64,000 nt of DNA from Lysinibacillus agricola (GCF_016638705.1 NZ_CP067341.1:1243501-1307500), one strand, 5' to 3'. Positions 1 to 9,048 are shown, numbered from the stretch's first letter. A program made the numbers and translations. Notes: generated by a model not told the origin, from the sequence alone.

Positions 1-611
1 TTTTGAATCCATCTCCTGGCATGCGCGTCTTAGATATGTGTGCAGCTCCAGGTGGAAAAACAACACATATAGCTGAAATTATGAAAAATGAAGGATCGAT
101 TTTAGCGACTGACCTTCACCCTCATAAATTAGATTTAATCGACCATAATACGGATCGTCTAGGTATTGATATCGTAGAGACTGCTCCGATTGACGGACGT
201 AAAGCACCTGATTTTCTACAACCAGGATCATTCGACGCTATTTTAGTCGATGCACCTTGTAGTGGTTTAGGTGTTATGCGCCGCAAGCCAGATATTAAAT
301 ATACAAAACGAGAGGAAGATTTAGAAAACCTCCAAAAAATACAATTGGCGCTATTAGATGCTGCAACAAAAGTATTGAAAATAGATGGCAAGCTTGTGTA
401 CAGTACATGTACAGTCGATAAAAAGAAAAATGAAGGCACTGTAGAGGCCTTTTTATCAACGCATCCAGAAATGGAAGCTATACAACTAGAATCTTTACCA
501 ACAAAATTAGCGGAAAAGCAAGCAAATGGCATGCTTCAAGTCTTTCCACAAGACTTTGGCAGTGACGGTTTCTTCGTTGCCGCCTTTCGTAAAAAAGGAG
601 AATCCAACTAA
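1..611 (+). CDS. rsmB: 16S rRNA (cytosine967-C5)-methyltransferase RsmB, 3' part
   Basis: The 5' end lies outside the window; the reading frame is open from base 3, so only the last ~202 residues are seen. They form the SAM-dependent Rossmann methyltransferase domain of the RsmB/NOL1/NOP2/Sun family: a SAM-binding segment near [13 protein letters not shown], motif IV PCSGLG, and the catalytic-cysteine motif YSTCTV. The enzyme makes m5C967 in 16S rRNA. The stop TAA overlaps the rlmN start by one base, so the two rRNA methylases are probably translationally coupled. The N-terminal NusB-like RNA-binding domain should lie upstream of the window. Confidence 0.93.
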   Translation, partial: LNPSPGMRVLDMCAAPGGKTTHIAEIMKNEGSILATDLHPHKLDLIDHNTDRLGIDIVETAPIDGRKAPDFLQPGSFDAILVDAPCSGLGVMRRKPDIKYTKREEDLENLQKIQLALLDAATKVLKIDGKLVYSTCTVDKKKNEGTVEAFLSTHPEMEAIQLESLPTKLAEKQANGMLQVFPQDFGSDGFFVAAFRKKGESN

Positions 612-1750
612 TGGTGGATCAAGAGAAATTTAATGAGCGTATAAGCGACTTAGTTGAAGAAGCAGAAGACAAGCCTGTTCGAGCTAAAAAAGAAAAACCA
701 AATTTAAAGGAATCGGTATACTCATTACAGCCGAAACAACTAGAAGAATGGTTAAAGGAAAATGGTGAAAAACCGTTCCGTGCAGCACAAATTTTTGATT
801 GGCTTTATAATAAACGAGTGAAAACATTTGAAGAAATGTCAAACCTTTCAAAAGGATTACGTGAAAAGCTAGAAGCAAGTTTTTCATTAACGACATTGTC
901 AACAATTATTAAGCAGGAATCTAAAGATGGTACGATCAAGTTTTTATTCCAATTACAAGACGGCTATTCTATTGAAACTGTATTAATGCGTCATGAATAT
1001 GGGAATTCTGTTTGTGTGACAACACAAGTAGGTTGCCGAATTGGCTGTACGTTTTGTGCATCAACTTTAGGTGGATTAAAACGTCATTTACTAGCAGGGG
1101 AAATCGTGGAGCAAGTTGTCAAAGTACAGCAGACTTTAGATGAAGTGGGCGAGCGTGTGTCACATATCGTCATTATGGGTATTGGAGAACCTTTCGATAA
1201 TTATGATGCAATGATGAGCTTCTTAAAAGTCATCAACCATGAAAAAGGATTAAATATTGGTGCTCGTCACATCACTGTATCAACATCAGGGATTGTTCCA
1301 AAAATTTATCAATTTGCTGATGAGCAGCTACAAATCAACTTTGCAGTATCCTTACACGCACCAAACCAAGAGGCTCGTCAAAAACTAATGCCGATTGCAC
1401 GTGCTTACAAATTGGATGAATTAATGGAAGCCGTCCGTTACTATACCGAAAAAACTGGTCGACGTGTTAGTTTTGAGTATGGTTTAATGTCTGGTGAAAA
1501 TGATTCAGTTGAAATTGCAGAAGAATTATCCGCATTAATAAAAGGAATTAAATGCCACGTGAACTTAATTCCTGTAAACTACGTACCAGAACGTGATTAT
1601 GTTCGCACATCTCGTAGTCAAATTTTTGCCTTTGAAAAAACTTTAAAGAAGAATGGTATTAACGTAACGATCCGCCGAGAGCAAGGTTCTGATATTGCAG
1701 CTGCGTGTGGTCAATTACGTGCGCAAGAGAGATCTGAAGAGACGAGGTGA
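611..1750 (+). CDS. rlmN: Dual-specificity RNA methyltransferase RlmN
   Basis: A radical-SAM enzyme that methylates C2 of A2503 in 23S rRNA and A37 in some tRNAs. The 379-residue protein has the Cx3Cx2C iron-sulfur motif CRIGCTFC (Cys142, 146, 149) and the late cysteine in AAACGQLR that forms the covalent RNA intermediate. A charged N-terminal tail of about 30 residues ([11 protein letters not shown]) precedes the conserved domain. ATG overlaps the rsmB stop. Cfr resistance methylases share the fold, but the housekeeping context beside rsmB, prpC and prkC matches RlmN. Confidence 0.96.
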   Translation: MVDQEKFNERISDLVEEAEDKPVRAKKEKPNLKESVYSLQPKQLEEWLKENGEKPFRAAQIFDWLYNKRVKTFEEMSNLSKGLREKLEASFSLTTLSTIIKQESKDGTIKFLFQLQDGYSIETVLMRHEYGNSVCVTTQVGCRIGCTFCASTLGGLKRHLLAGEIVEQVVKVQQTLDEVGERVSHIVIMGIGEPFDNYDAMMSFLKVINHEKGLNIGARHITVSTSGIVPKIYQFADEQLQINFAVSLHAPNQEARQKLMPIARAYKLDELMEAVRYYTEKTGRRVSFEYGLMSGENDSVEIAEELSALIKGIKCHVNLIPVNYVPERDYVRTSRSQIFAFEKTLKKNGINVTIRREQGSDIAAACGQLRAQERSEETR

Positions 1751-1756
1751 CCAGTG

Positions 1757-2506
1757 TTGAAATACACAGTCGAAAGTGATATTGGGTTAAAACGAGCAAT
1801 TAATGAAGACCGTGCGGCGTTTTTTAAACGTCCAGACGGGCTTGCACTAGCACTTGTAGCGGACGGCATGGGTGGTCATAATGCTGGCGATGTAGCGAGT
1901 GATATGGCGATGAAACAGATAGAATCCGTTTTTTTACAGGCAGAGGCACATCAATTTGCATCAACAACATCAAAAAAAGAGTGGTTATTACAAGCAGTCA
2001 AGCAATTAAATAAAAATATATATGACTATTCTTTATCACATGAAGACTGTAAAGGAATGGGCACGACGTTTATTGCAGTGTTAATTGAAAAAAATCATTG
2101 CTTTATCTCACATGTTGGTGATAGTCGTGTGTATTATTTCTTTGAAGATGGTGCACAACAAATAACAAGAGATCACTCCTATGTAAATGTTCTGGTTGAA
2201 AATGGTGAAATAAGTGAAGAGGAAGCGTTGACACATCCGAAGAAAAATTTCATCTTGAAAGCTGTTGGTACAGAAGAAACGATTGAACCAGATTTTTATG
2301 AAGTTGATTTAGCATCAGAATCGTATTTACTCATTTGCTCTGACGGTTTAAGTAATAAACTAACCGTGTATGAAATGGCATCAATTATTACGTATCCAGA
2401 TTCAATAGAAGAAAAAGGACGAAAACTTGTGGAATTAGCAAATGCAAGCGGGGGGGAAGACAATATCTCCCTCGTGCTACTCACAAGGCAAGATGAGGAG
2501 GTGTAA
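1757..2506 (+). CDS. prpC: PP2C-type Ser/Thr protein phosphatase PrpC/Stp
   Basis: A metal-dependent protein phosphatase that reverses phosphorylation by the neighbouring PrkC kinase. Conserved PP2C metal-binding and core motifs are visible: VADGMGGHN near residue 37, MGTTF, ISHVGDSRVY near 119, CSDGLSN near 195 and GGEDNISLV near 232. Length ~249 residues is typical of the family. GTG at 1754 is possible, but TTG at 1757 sits six bases after GAGGTGA and is preferred. It lies between rlmN and prkC, three bases before prkC, as one operon. Confidence 0.95.
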   Translation: MKYTVESDIGLKRAINEDRAAFFKRPDGLALALVADGMGGHNAGDVASDMAMKQIESVFLQAEAHQFASTTSKKEWLLQAVKQLNKNIYDYSLSHEDCKGMGTTFIAVLIEKNHCFISHVGDSRVYYFFEDGAQQITRDHSYVNVLVENGEISEEEALTHPKKNFILKAVGTEETIEPDFYEVDLASESYLLICSDGLSNKLTVYEMASIITYPDSIEEKGRKLVELANASGGEDNISLVLLTRQDEEV

Positions 2507-2508
2507 GT

Positions 2509-4479
2509 ATGCTTGTAGGTAAACGAATTAGTGACCGCTATAAAATTATAGGGCTCATTGGTGGCGGGGGTATGTCCAATGTTTATTTAGCACATGACAT
2601 GATTTTAAACCGGGATGTAGCGATTAAAATATTACGCTATGATTTTACCAATGAGGATGAATTACATCGACGTTTCCAACGTGAGGCACTTTCTGCTACA
2701 AGCCTTACACATCCAAATATTGTTAGCGTTTATGATGTAGGGGATGATGGTGATCTACATTATATTGTAATGGAGTATGTTCAAGGAAAAACGTTAAAGC
2801 AGTACATACAGGAATTTGCACCAATTTCTCCTGCTAGAAGTGTGCATATTATGAAGCAGTTAACATCAGCCATTGCCAATGCTCATGAAAATCATATTAT
2901 CCATCGTGACATTAAGCCTCAAAATATTTTAATGGATGCTGAGGGTAATGTGAAAATAACTGACTTTGGCATCGCGATGACGCTTAGTGCAACGTCATTT
3001 ACACAAACAAACTCCGTGCTTGGAACTGTGCATTATTTGTCACCAGAGCAGGCTCGTGGCGGCACAGCAACAAATAAATCTGATATTTATGCACTTGGGA
3101 TTGTTTTATATGAATTATTAACAGGAGAATTGCCGTTTTCTGGCGAGTCAGCTGTTTCGATAGCCCTTAAGCATTTACAAGCTGAGACACCGTCAGTTCG
3201 TGCATTCGATGCTACTATTCCACAAAGCGTGGAAAATGTTGTGCTAAAAGCTACAGCAAAAGATGCTTCCCATCGTTATTCAACTGTAGAAGAAATGCAA
3301 GAAGATTTAGAGACAGTTTTATCGCCAAATCGTATGAATGAACCAAAATTTGTCATACCGGTAGATAATGATGTGACAAAGGCTATTCCGATTATAAAAG
3401 AACCAACTCTACGTAAAGACGAAGATTTAACGAAGACAAGAGCAATCGAACCAATTACGCAATCAAAGCCGAAACCCGAAGCTAAGAAGCCCGTTGAAAA
3501 GGCAGTACCTGTAAAGAAAAAGAAAAAGTGGCCATTATATGTTGCTGGGTTAGTAATAGCAGCCATCGCCATTTCCCTATTCTTGTTATTTGCAACTAGC
3601 CCGAAAAAGATATCTGTACCTGATGTGGCTAATCTAACAATTGTGGAAGCTACTAAGAAATTAGAGGCTGAAGGCTTTACTGTTGGTGAAGAACCTCAGG
3701 AGCGTTATGATGAGGACATAGAAAAGGATAAGGTCATTGAAACAAACCCTGCTGAGGGGACGGAGCGTGTAAAAGGTACGGAAGTAGACTTAGTCGTTAG
3801 TCTTGGAGTAGAAAAGACGAAAGTGGATGATTATAGAGGGCAGCAAATCAGCCAAGTTCAATCAATGTTAAAGGGTAAATTTTTAGAGCCAGAAATTAGC
3901 GACGTATATTCTACAGAGCCAGAAGGAACAATTATTGAACAAGAGCCGCTACCACCAGAAGAAGTAATCGCTAAAGATACATCAATGAAATTTAAAGTAA
4001 GCGCCGGTGTAAAAATGGTTACCGTAGATAATGTTGTGAATTACACGAAAGCTGAAATGGATGAGTACGTAAGTAGACAAGGCTTAAAATGGCGTATTTC
4101 TCGTGAAGACTATAATAATACAGTAGCGGCTGGAAGTGTTATTTCACAATTGACAAAAGCTGGAACTTCAGTTGAAGCAGGCTCTACAATAGCTGTTGTC
4201 ATCAGTAAAGGACCTGCCGAAAAACCTGTGAAAACTTATGTGACAACAGTGGTGATTCCATATGAACCAACAGAGGAAGGTATCGAACAACAAATTCGAA
4301 TTGAAGTTCAAGATAAAATCCATTCAATGGCAAAACCGTATGCTGAATTTCCTATTACAAGTGATAAGGAATACAAAATACAATTTGTCGTTGAAGAAGG
4401 TCAACAAGTAGCCTATAAAATTCTACGTGATTCGCAAATTATTGCTGAAGAAAGTTTCAATTATGATGATATTAAATAA
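2509..4479 (+). CDS. prkC: PASTA-domain Ser/Thr protein kinase PrkC
   Basis: A membrane Hanks-type kinase that senses muropeptides in relatives and acts in germination and cell-wall control. Residues 1-270 form the kinase domain: glycine loop GGGGMSNVY, Lys40, HRDIKPQN (Asp134), DFG at 152-154 and a Thr-rich activation loop. A Lys/Pro-rich linker leads to one transmembrane helix at about 341-361. Three extracytoplasmic PASTA repeats follow (about 366-433, 434-500, 501-568), then a C-terminal extracellular domain. Strong ribosome site GAGGAGGTG. Pairs with PrpC upstream and RsgA downstream, as in B. subtilis. Confidence 0.97.
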   Translation: MLVGKRISDRYKIIGLIGGGGMSNVYLAHDMILNRDVAIKILRYDFTNEDELHRRFQREALSATSLTHPNIVSVYDVGDDGDLHYIVMEYVQGKTLKQYIQEFAPISPARSVHIMKQLTSAIANAHENHIIHRDIKPQNILMDAEGNVKITDFGIAMTLSATSFTQTNSVLGTVHYLSPEQARGGTATNKSDIYALGIVLYELLTGELPFSGESAVSIALKHLQAETPSVRAFDATIPQSVENVVLKATAKDASHRYSTVEEMQEDLETVLSPNRMNEPKFVIPVDNDVTKAIPIIKEPTLRKDEDLTKTRAIEPITQSKPKPEAKKPVEKAVPVKKKKKWPLYVAGLVIAAIAISLFLLFATSPKKISVPDVANLTIVEATKKLEAEGFTVGEEPQERYDEDIEKDKVIETNPAEGTERVKGTEVDLVVSLGVEKTKVDDYRGQQISQVQSMLKGKFLEPEISDVYSTEPEGTIIEQEPLPPEEVIAKDTSMKFKVSAGVKMVTVDNVVNYTKAEMDEYVSRQGLKWRISREDYNNTVAAGSVISQLTKAGTSVEAGSTIAVVISKGPAEKPVKTYVTTVVIPYEPTEEGIEQQIRIEVQDKIHSMAKPYAEFPITSDKEYKIQFVVEEGQQVAYKILRDSQIIAEESFNYDDIK

Positions 4480-4490
4480 GGGGGAATTAG

Positions 4491-5375
4491 ATGGCGCAAG
4501 GCCAAATACGTAAAGCATTAAGTGGTTATTACTATGTATATGATGGAGAACAACTTATACAATGTCGAGGACGTGGGGTATTTCGCAATCGCGGGGAATC
4601 CCCACTCGTTGGCGACATTGTAGAATATACACTGGAAACAGAAGGATCTGACGGCACTATTCAAAAAATTATGGAACGTCAAAATGAATTAGTACGTCCT
4701 CCGATAGCCAATATTGATCAAGGTATTCTAGTGTTTTCCGTAAAAGAACCAAATTTTAATACAATTTTACTGGATCGTTTCTTAGTTGTTTTAGAGTCAT
4801 TTCATGTTCATCCGATTATTTGTTTAACAAAGATGGATTTGCTAGAAGATCATGAGCGTGAGGAATTGCAAAGCTATATAGGAGATTATGAAAGCATGGG
4901 TTATACCGTGCTACAAACTTATAAGGGTGAGGAAGAATTAGTGGATCGTCTACAGCCTATTTTAAAGGAAAAAACTTCTGTATTAGCAGGGCAATCTGGG
5001 GTTGGGAAATCCACATTACTAAATACATTAATTCCAGATTTAAATTTAAAAACAGGCATTATTTCACAAAGCTTAGGGCGTGGAAAACATACGACTCGCC
5101 ATGTCGAATTAATCGAGGTGTGTGACGGCTTAATAGCAGATACTCCAGGATTTAGTTCATTTGATTTTGATGAAATAGAAAAAGAAGAATTAGGCGCATG
5201 CTTCCCTGAGATGGCCCGTATTGCAGATAATTGTAAATTTAGAGGCTGTCTACACTTAAAGGAACCTAAATGTGCAGTAAAGGTAGCAGTTGAGGCGGGA
5301 GAAATTCGTGACTACCGTTATAAACACTACGAACAATTTATGCAAGAAATTATGGATCGAAAGCCGAGGTATTAA
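4491..5375 (+). CDS. rsgA: Ribosome small subunit-dependent GTPase RsgA
   Basis: A late 30S assembly GTPase with circularly permuted G motifs: G4 TKMD comes first, then G1 GQSGVGKST, then G3 DTPG. An N-terminal OB fold and a C-terminal zinc site (CKFRGCLHLKEPKC) complete the architecture. At 294 residues it is the usual size. In B. subtilis the homologue (CpgA/YloQ) sits in the same place and is a PrkC substrate. Its stop overlaps the rpe start by one base. Confidence 0.97.
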   Translation: MAQGQIRKALSGYYYVYDGEQLIQCRGRGVFRNRGESPLVGDIVEYTLETEGSDGTIQKIMERQNELVRPPIANIDQGILVFSVKEPNFNTILLDRFLVVLESFHVHPIICLTKMDLLEDHEREELQSYIGDYESMGYTVLQTYKGEEELVDRLQPILKEKTSVLAGQSGVGKSTLLNTLIPDLNLKTGIISQSLGRGKHTTRHVELIEVCDGLIADTPGFSSFDFDEIEKEELGACFPEMARIADNCKFRGCLHLKEPKCAVKVAVEAGEIRDYRYKHYEQFMQEIMDRKPRY

Positions 5376-6046
5376 TGATGATACAAATAGCACCATCAAT
5401 TTTAGCAGCCGATTTTGCTAAATTAGGAGAAGAAGTAAAGGCAGTAGAAAAAGCGGGGGCACAGCTTATTCATATCGATGTTATGGATGGTCATTTTGTG
5501 CCGAATATTTCATTTGGCTCTATCGTATTAGACGCCATTCGTCCTTTAACAGATTTACCGCTAGACGTTCATTTAATGATTGAAAATCCTGATCAGTATA
5601 TTGAACAATTCGCCAAAGCAGGAGCAGACTATATTACGGTGCATGTAGAGGCTTGCCGCCATTTACACCGTACAATTCAATTAATTCGCTCATACGGGGT
5701 CAAACCTGGTGTTGTATTAAATCCACATACACCAATAGAATCTATTCAACACGTTTTAGAGGATATTGATATGGTGTTGTTCATGACTGTGAATCCAGGC
5801 TTTGGTGGACAAAAATTCATTCATTCTGTAGTACCAAAAATTGAAGCATTAGCAGCTATTATTAAAGAACGTAATCTTGATATTGCTATAGAAATCGACG
5901 GTGGAATTAATGCTGAGACTATTATTCCATGTGCAAAAGCAGGGGCAACAATTTTTGTAGCTGGTTCAGCAATTTATAGTAAAGAAGATCGTTCTGCGGC
6001 ACTTCAGGAAATTTTAGCTGCTGGTGAGGCAGCGATTCAAGGATGA
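5375..6046 (+). CDS. rpe: Ribulose-phosphate 3-epimerase
   Basis: Interconverts ribulose 5-phosphate and xylulose 5-phosphate in the pentose phosphate pathway. TIM-barrel protein of 223 residues with the family signatures HIDVMDGHFVPN (metal-binding His and catalytic Asp), MTVNPGFGGQKF (phosphate grip) and EIDGGI. Two adjacent ATG codons (5375, 5378); the second has better spacing from CCGAGGT. The stop overlaps the thiN start (ATGA), so the two are coupled. Confidence 0.97.
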   Translation: MMIQIAPSILAADFAKLGEEVKAVEKAGAQLIHIDVMDGHFVPNISFGSIVLDAIRPLTDLPLDVHLMIENPDQYIEQFAKAGADYITVHVEACRHLHRTIQLIRSYGVKPGVVLNPHTPIESIQHVLEDIDMVLFMTVNPGFGGQKFIHSVVPKIEALAAIIKERNLDIAIEIDGGINAETIIPCAKAGATIFVAGSAIYSKEDRSAALQEILAAGEAAIQG

Positions 6047-6696
6047 CAGTAGTCGTTGTTTGTGCAGGTGGACCAAAAGAGGAACTCTGCTCATTTCATC
6101 CGTTTAAAGAGCAAAGTGATGTATTATTTATCGGAGCTGATCGAGGAGCGCTATATTTAATCGAGCAAGGAATCACACCACATGCCATAGTAGGAGATTT
6201 TGACTCACTATCAAAAGAGGAATACGAACTGGTGATGGCACATACAAATGATAGACAACGATTCCAAGAAGAAAAAGATGAAACAGATACGGACTTAGCG
6301 TTATTGAAAGCCCTGACCTATACACCGCTAGAAATTGTACTTACAGGTGTGACAGGTGGACGCTTAGATCATTATGAGGCAGCAGTCCGTTCAATTTATC
6401 GTTTACAAAAAGAGCATCCACAGATAGTATTGAAGATTATTAATCATGCAAATATGTTGCAATTTTTAATGCCAGGCACACACAACATTGAAGCAAACGA
6501 GCAATATCGTTATTTATCTTTTTTTGCACATGAAGAGCCGATTAAAGATGTTACACTAAGGCAAGTAAAGTATGAAACAACAAATGAAGAAATCTCTCTC
6601 GGTACATCCCGCTTTACAAGTAATGAAATAATAGGTAATTCAGGGTCTATATCTTTCACGCAAGGCATATGTTTAATGATAAGAAGCATAGATTAG
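6043..6696 (+). CDS. thiN: Thiamine pyrophosphokinase
   Basis: Transfers pyrophosphate from ATP to thiamine, giving thiamine diphosphate. The 217-residue protein shows the TPK catalytic-domain motifs VGDFDS near residue 50, KDETDTDLALLKAL near 80 and GVTGGRLDH near 107, followed by the beta-rich TPK C-terminal domain. Starts on an ATG overlapping the rpe stop. The order rsgA-rpe-thiN-spoVM-rpmB is the same as in B. subtilis. Confidence 0.95.
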   Translation: MTVVVVCAGGPKEELCSFHPFKEQSDVLFIGADRGALYLIEQGITPHAIVGDFDSLSKEEYELVMAHTNDRQRFQEEKDETDTDLALLKALTYTPLEIVLTGVTGGRLDHYEAAVRSIYRLQKEHPQIVLKIINHANMLQFLMPGTHNIEANEQYRYLSFFAHEEPIKDVTLRQVKYETTNEEISLGTSRFTSNEIIGNSGSISFTQGICLMIRSID

Positions 6697-6714
6697 CGTA
6701 AGGGGGAGAGAGTC

Positions 6715-6822
6715 CTGAAAGTATATACGTTCCAGCTACCAAAATTTGTGAGTAGTATTACGCGTACGTGTATCAACATTTTTAAAAAAGAAAAGAAAGT
6801 AAAAAAATCCGACAAACTCTAG
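6715..6822 (+). CDS. spoVM: Stage V sporulation protein SpoVM (CTG start)
   Basis: Short frame of 35 codons that reads (L/M)KVYTFQLPKFVSSITRTC then a Lys-rich tail. It resembles the 26-residue amphipathic SpoVM helix (MKFYTIKLPKF in B. subtilis), which recognises convex forespore membrane and anchors SpoIVA coat assembly. Position between thiN and rpmB matches B. subtilis. The only start placed by the ribosome site (GGGGGAG at 6702-6708, six bases upstream) is CTG; no in-frame ATG, GTG or TTG lies between that site and the coding part. The tail is longer than in B. subtilis and runs into the terminator stem. Identification rests on motif plus synteny. Confidence 0.8.
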   Translation: MKVYTFQLPKFVSSITRTCINIFKKEKKVKKSDKL

Positions 6823-6832
6823 TCGGATTTTT
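6803..6832 (+). terminator. Rho-independent terminator of the prpC-spoVM operon
   Basis: Inverted repeat AAAAATCCGAC / GTCGGATTTTT with an eight-base loop and a U-run. The 5' arm encodes the last residues of SpoVM and the stop TAG is in the loop. Confidence 0.88.
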
Positions 6833-6837
6833 CTAAT

Positions 6838-6948
6838 TGTTGAAAAACTATTATGTCAATGAAATGAAGGTGTCGTATTAAATAAAGTATGGCTCTTCGG
6901 CAAAACGAGGGGGTGATTTCCGTTGCGACAGCAACACGATGTTGATTG
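6838..6948 (+). repeat. Degenerate family 1 repeat remnant plus shared flank
   Basis: A stretch from GTTGAAAAACTATT to TAAAGTATGG recurs at about 13960-14010 with roughly 80 percent identity by eye. It leads into GGCTCTTCGGCAAAACG and GTGATTTCCGTTGCGAC, which resemble the left terminus and subterminal part of the family 1 element (compare GTTGATTTCCGTTCCGAC). No right half or target duplication is seen. Confidence 0.55.
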
Positions 6949-7000
6949 TTCCGATAAAAGCTAAAATTGTTCCGATAAAATGAGATTTTGTTCCGATAAA
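6948..7000 (+). repeat. Three 21-bp-spaced GTTCCGATAAA direct repeats
   Basis: GTTCCGATAAA occurs at 6948, 6969 and 6990, exactly 21 bp apart, separated by AT-rich sequence. On the minus strand they encode a repeated FYRNN peptide in a 62-codon frame with no ribosome site, so coding is unlikely. The rest of the 6823-7418 gap contains no gene I can support. Confidence 0.7.
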
Positions 7001-7216
7001 TCTTCAAAATATTCGTATGAAAATGAATTCATCTGAAAGCGAAGCGGCAGCAACAACAGATGCACTATCGTATCACTGTTAGAGGTTATTCTGTTCAAAT
7101 AAAGTGAGTAGCCATAACGCTCATTTTTGACATACAAAAAATTGATAAAAGTAGAAGATTCTAAATACTACAGATAATAGGCGATTTGCCGTGCCGGATT
7201 GCTATTGATAAAGAAA

Positions 7217-7254
7217 GCCACTAGCAATTACGTGTCCTTGTAATTGCTAGCGGC
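7217..7254 (-). terminator. Inverted repeat, possible terminator
   Basis: GCCACTAGCAATTAC and GTAATTGCTAGCGGC form a 14-15 bp stem with an eight-base loop. On the minus strand it is followed by TTTCTTTATC, a weak U-tract. It may be a backup terminator for rpmB or a leftover of a repeat. Confidence 0.5.
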
Positions 7255-7368
7255 TTAATCATTTTATTGTATTTATGGTCGCCCACTAGAACGATGATTA
7301 AATACAAATGATACTTTTATCTAAATATTCACTAAGGCGGTTGGTAGTCTGCCCAGTTAATAAGAAAG

Positions 7369-7407
7369 AAAAAAATCGATTTGCGCCAAATGCCAAATCG
7401 ATTTTTT
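7369..7407 (-). terminator. Terminator of rpmB
   Basis: AAAAAATCGATTTG and CAAATCGATTTTTT form a 14-bp stem; A-runs and T-runs on both sides make it bidirectional. It lies just 3' of rpmB on the minus strand. Confidence 0.85.
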
Positions 7408-7418
7408 GGAAGCGACGA

Positions 7419-7607
7419 TTAAACGCGCTCGATTTTACCTGATTTTAATGCACGAGCAGAAACCCATACACGTTTTGGTTTACCGTCTACTAAGATACGA
7501 ACTTTTTGAAGGTTAGCACCCCAAGTACGTTTGTTAGCGTTCATAGCGTGGGAACGGTTGTTACCAGTACGAGCTTTACGTCCAGTGATTACACATTGTT
7601 TTGGCAT
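7419..7607 (-). CDS. rpmB: 50S ribosomal protein L28
   Basis: 62-residue L28 with the signatures [19 protein letters not shown] and [13 protein letters not shown]. Only one cysteine is present, so this is the zinc-free form. Minus-strand orientation against plus-strand neighbours is the same as in B. subtilis. A GGAGGG ribosome site precedes the ATG on the minus strand. Confidence 0.97.
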   Translation of the reverse strand: MPKQCVITGRKARTGNNRSHAMNANKRTWGANLQKVRILVDGKPKRVWVSARALKSGKIERV

Positions 7608-7770
7608 GTTGTATTCCCTCCTTACTGTTGATGCTGAAAGATTATTATTTCAGTCCGGTATTTCACATACCATAATAATTTAACATACGATGACGCTCAG
7701 TGCAATAGTTTTCACATAACCTTTCAAGAAAAAAACCTTTACAGACAAAAAATACTTGTTAAAAAAGTGG

Positions 7771-7977
7771 TATTAATTGGCTCATACCAAAAGTTTTGGA
7801 TGACATTTTTAAAACGTCTGCCATTTATATAAGTTGATTGGAGTGGAGACTGGACGCAAAAAAACATCCTGCCGCTGCCGCTTCGCTTTCGCGCAAAAAA
7901 AACTGTTGCCCCGATGCCCCCAGGAACCCAGTCGGAACGGAAATCAACCACACGTTATGGTGATGAGTTTATTAATT
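7771..7977. mobile_element. Family 1 MITE-like element A with 8-bp target duplication
   Basis: Element spans 7779-7969, flanked by TATTAATT at 7771-7778 and 7970-7977. Left end GGCTCATACCAAAAG, right end CACGTTATGGTGATGAGTT (the final GCC has changed to TT). Inside are ATATAAGTTGATTGGAGTGG, one GCGAAAGC-type cassette (on the complementary strand) at about 7861-7900, and the CCCAGTCGGAACGGAAATCA right subterminal block. No reading frame is supported. The remainder of the 7608-8098 gap holds only the presumed rpmB promoter region on the minus strand. Confidence 0.82.
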
Positions 7978-8098
7978 CCTAGATAAAACAATTATCGGTA
8001 TAAGATGATTGAAGTTTTTTAATCTCCGCGTTAACTTTCAGCATGATGGAGAAGATTCTGTAGGGAATGAAGCAAACCCTATTGATTAAAGCTTCACT

Positions 8099-8839
8099 TT
8101 ATTTTCCACGGTAGCCAAGCTTCATAGAAACACGTTTACCAGTTTCCACTAAACGCTCCGTAAGGGTATTAATATGTTCCGTTGAGACGTTAAAGCTAAC
8201 AAAACCTATACTTACGGCACCGACTACTTCATTAAAACCATTTAAAATGGAAACTGCCATTGAGGATGTTCCTGCTGTTCTTTCCCCATGACTAATGGCA
8301 AATCCCTGTAGTCTTATTTGATCAAGCTGTGCCTCTAATTCAGCGATTTCTTCATCCGGAATGAGCTGTTCAATAATTTCCTTTGCTTGAGAAACGGGCA
8401 TTGCGGCTAAAATTGCTTTATTTGCAGCACCAATATGCATCGGTATACGAATTCCTAACTGATCGTAAATACGAATTGGATTAGCTGCACTGTCTATTCT
8501 TTCAATAATGATCGTATCTAAACCCGCAGGCTTACTTAAATAGACGCTTTCCTCGACCTCTCTTGCTAAACGCTCTAATTCAGGCCTAATTTTACTAATG
8601 TAGTCCATCGTATCATACACTTGTAAGCCAAGTTCCATCCATATTGTACCAAGTTGATATTGTTTAGTTTGTTCGTCTTGTTCAATCATTCCTTCTTTAA
8701 TCATCGCTTTTAAAATTCTATGTAATGTACTAAGTGGCAAATTGCATTTTGCCGAAAGCTCTGAAATGGACAAGCTGCTTTCGCCTGCTTCAGAAGCTAA
8801 AACTTTAGCAATTGTCATAGCTCGTTCTAATAATTGCAT
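8099..8839 (-). CDS. IclR-family transcriptional regulator
   Basis: 246 residues: an N-terminal winged helix (SISELSAKCNLPLSTLHRIL near residues 22-41) and a C-terminal IclR effector domain (from the LGLQVYDTMDYISKIRPEL segment on). Members bind small carbon metabolites and usually regulate an adjacent catabolic operon. It is divergent from the guanidine-hydrolase/permease/M20 genes, with a 221-bp shared promoter region, so it is the likely local regulator. The effector is unknown. Ribosome site GGAGAGGTGGG lies upstream on the minus strand. Confidence 0.9.
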   Translation of the reverse strand: MQLLERAMTIAKVLASEAGESSLSISELSAKCNLPLSTLHRILKAMIKEGMIEQDEQTKQYQLGTIWMELGLQVYDTMDYISKIRPELERLAREVEESVYLSKPAGLDTIIIERIDSAANPIRIYDQLGIRIPMHIGAANKAILAAMPVSQAKEIIEQLIPDEEIAELEAQLDQIRLQGFAISHGERTAGTSSMAVSILNGFNEVVGAVSIGFVSFNVSTEHINTLTERLVETGKRVSMKLGYRGK

Positions 8840-8969
8840 TTATGTCCCACCTCTCCTTCATTTATTTTATTTTTAATCCTTGTTTACGTCTAGTTACATA
8901 ATCGTGGATATGTATTTCATTTCGTTTCCTATCTGAAAAAGAATGAATATAGAAATTTTTCTAAATATA

Positions 8970-8998
8970 TTGACAGTATACCGCAAAACACATATATT
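8970..8998 (+). promoter_or_regulatory. Sigma-A promoter of the guanidine-hydrolase operon
   Basis: Consensus -35 TTGACA at 8970-8975, 17-bp spacer, -10 TATATT at 8993-8998. Confidence 0.75.
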
Positions 8999-9010
8999 TT
9001 ACATATAAAC

Positions 9011-9048
9011 TTTCCTTTTAACGGAAACGTTTTCCACTACACGGAAAA
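9011..9048. promoter_or_regulatory. Candidate operator downstream of the promoter
   Basis: Alternating TTTCC (9011), GGAAA (9023), TTTTCC (9030) and GGAAAA (9043) make overlapping inverted repeats, with GGAAACGTTTTCC at the centre. They lie between the predicted start of transcription and the first gene, partly over its ribosome site. The IclR regulator next door is the obvious candidate; the centre also resembles a weak CcpA cre site. Confidence 0.45.

Noticed and set aside
611..1750. Cfr antibiotic-resistance methylase
   Set aside because: Same fold and CxxxCxxC motif, but housekeeping synteny and sequence fit RlmN.
6819..7007. 62-codon minus-strand ORF with FYRNN repeats
   Set aside because: No ribosome site, overlaps the spoVM terminator, and the repetition is explained by the 21-bp DNA repeat.
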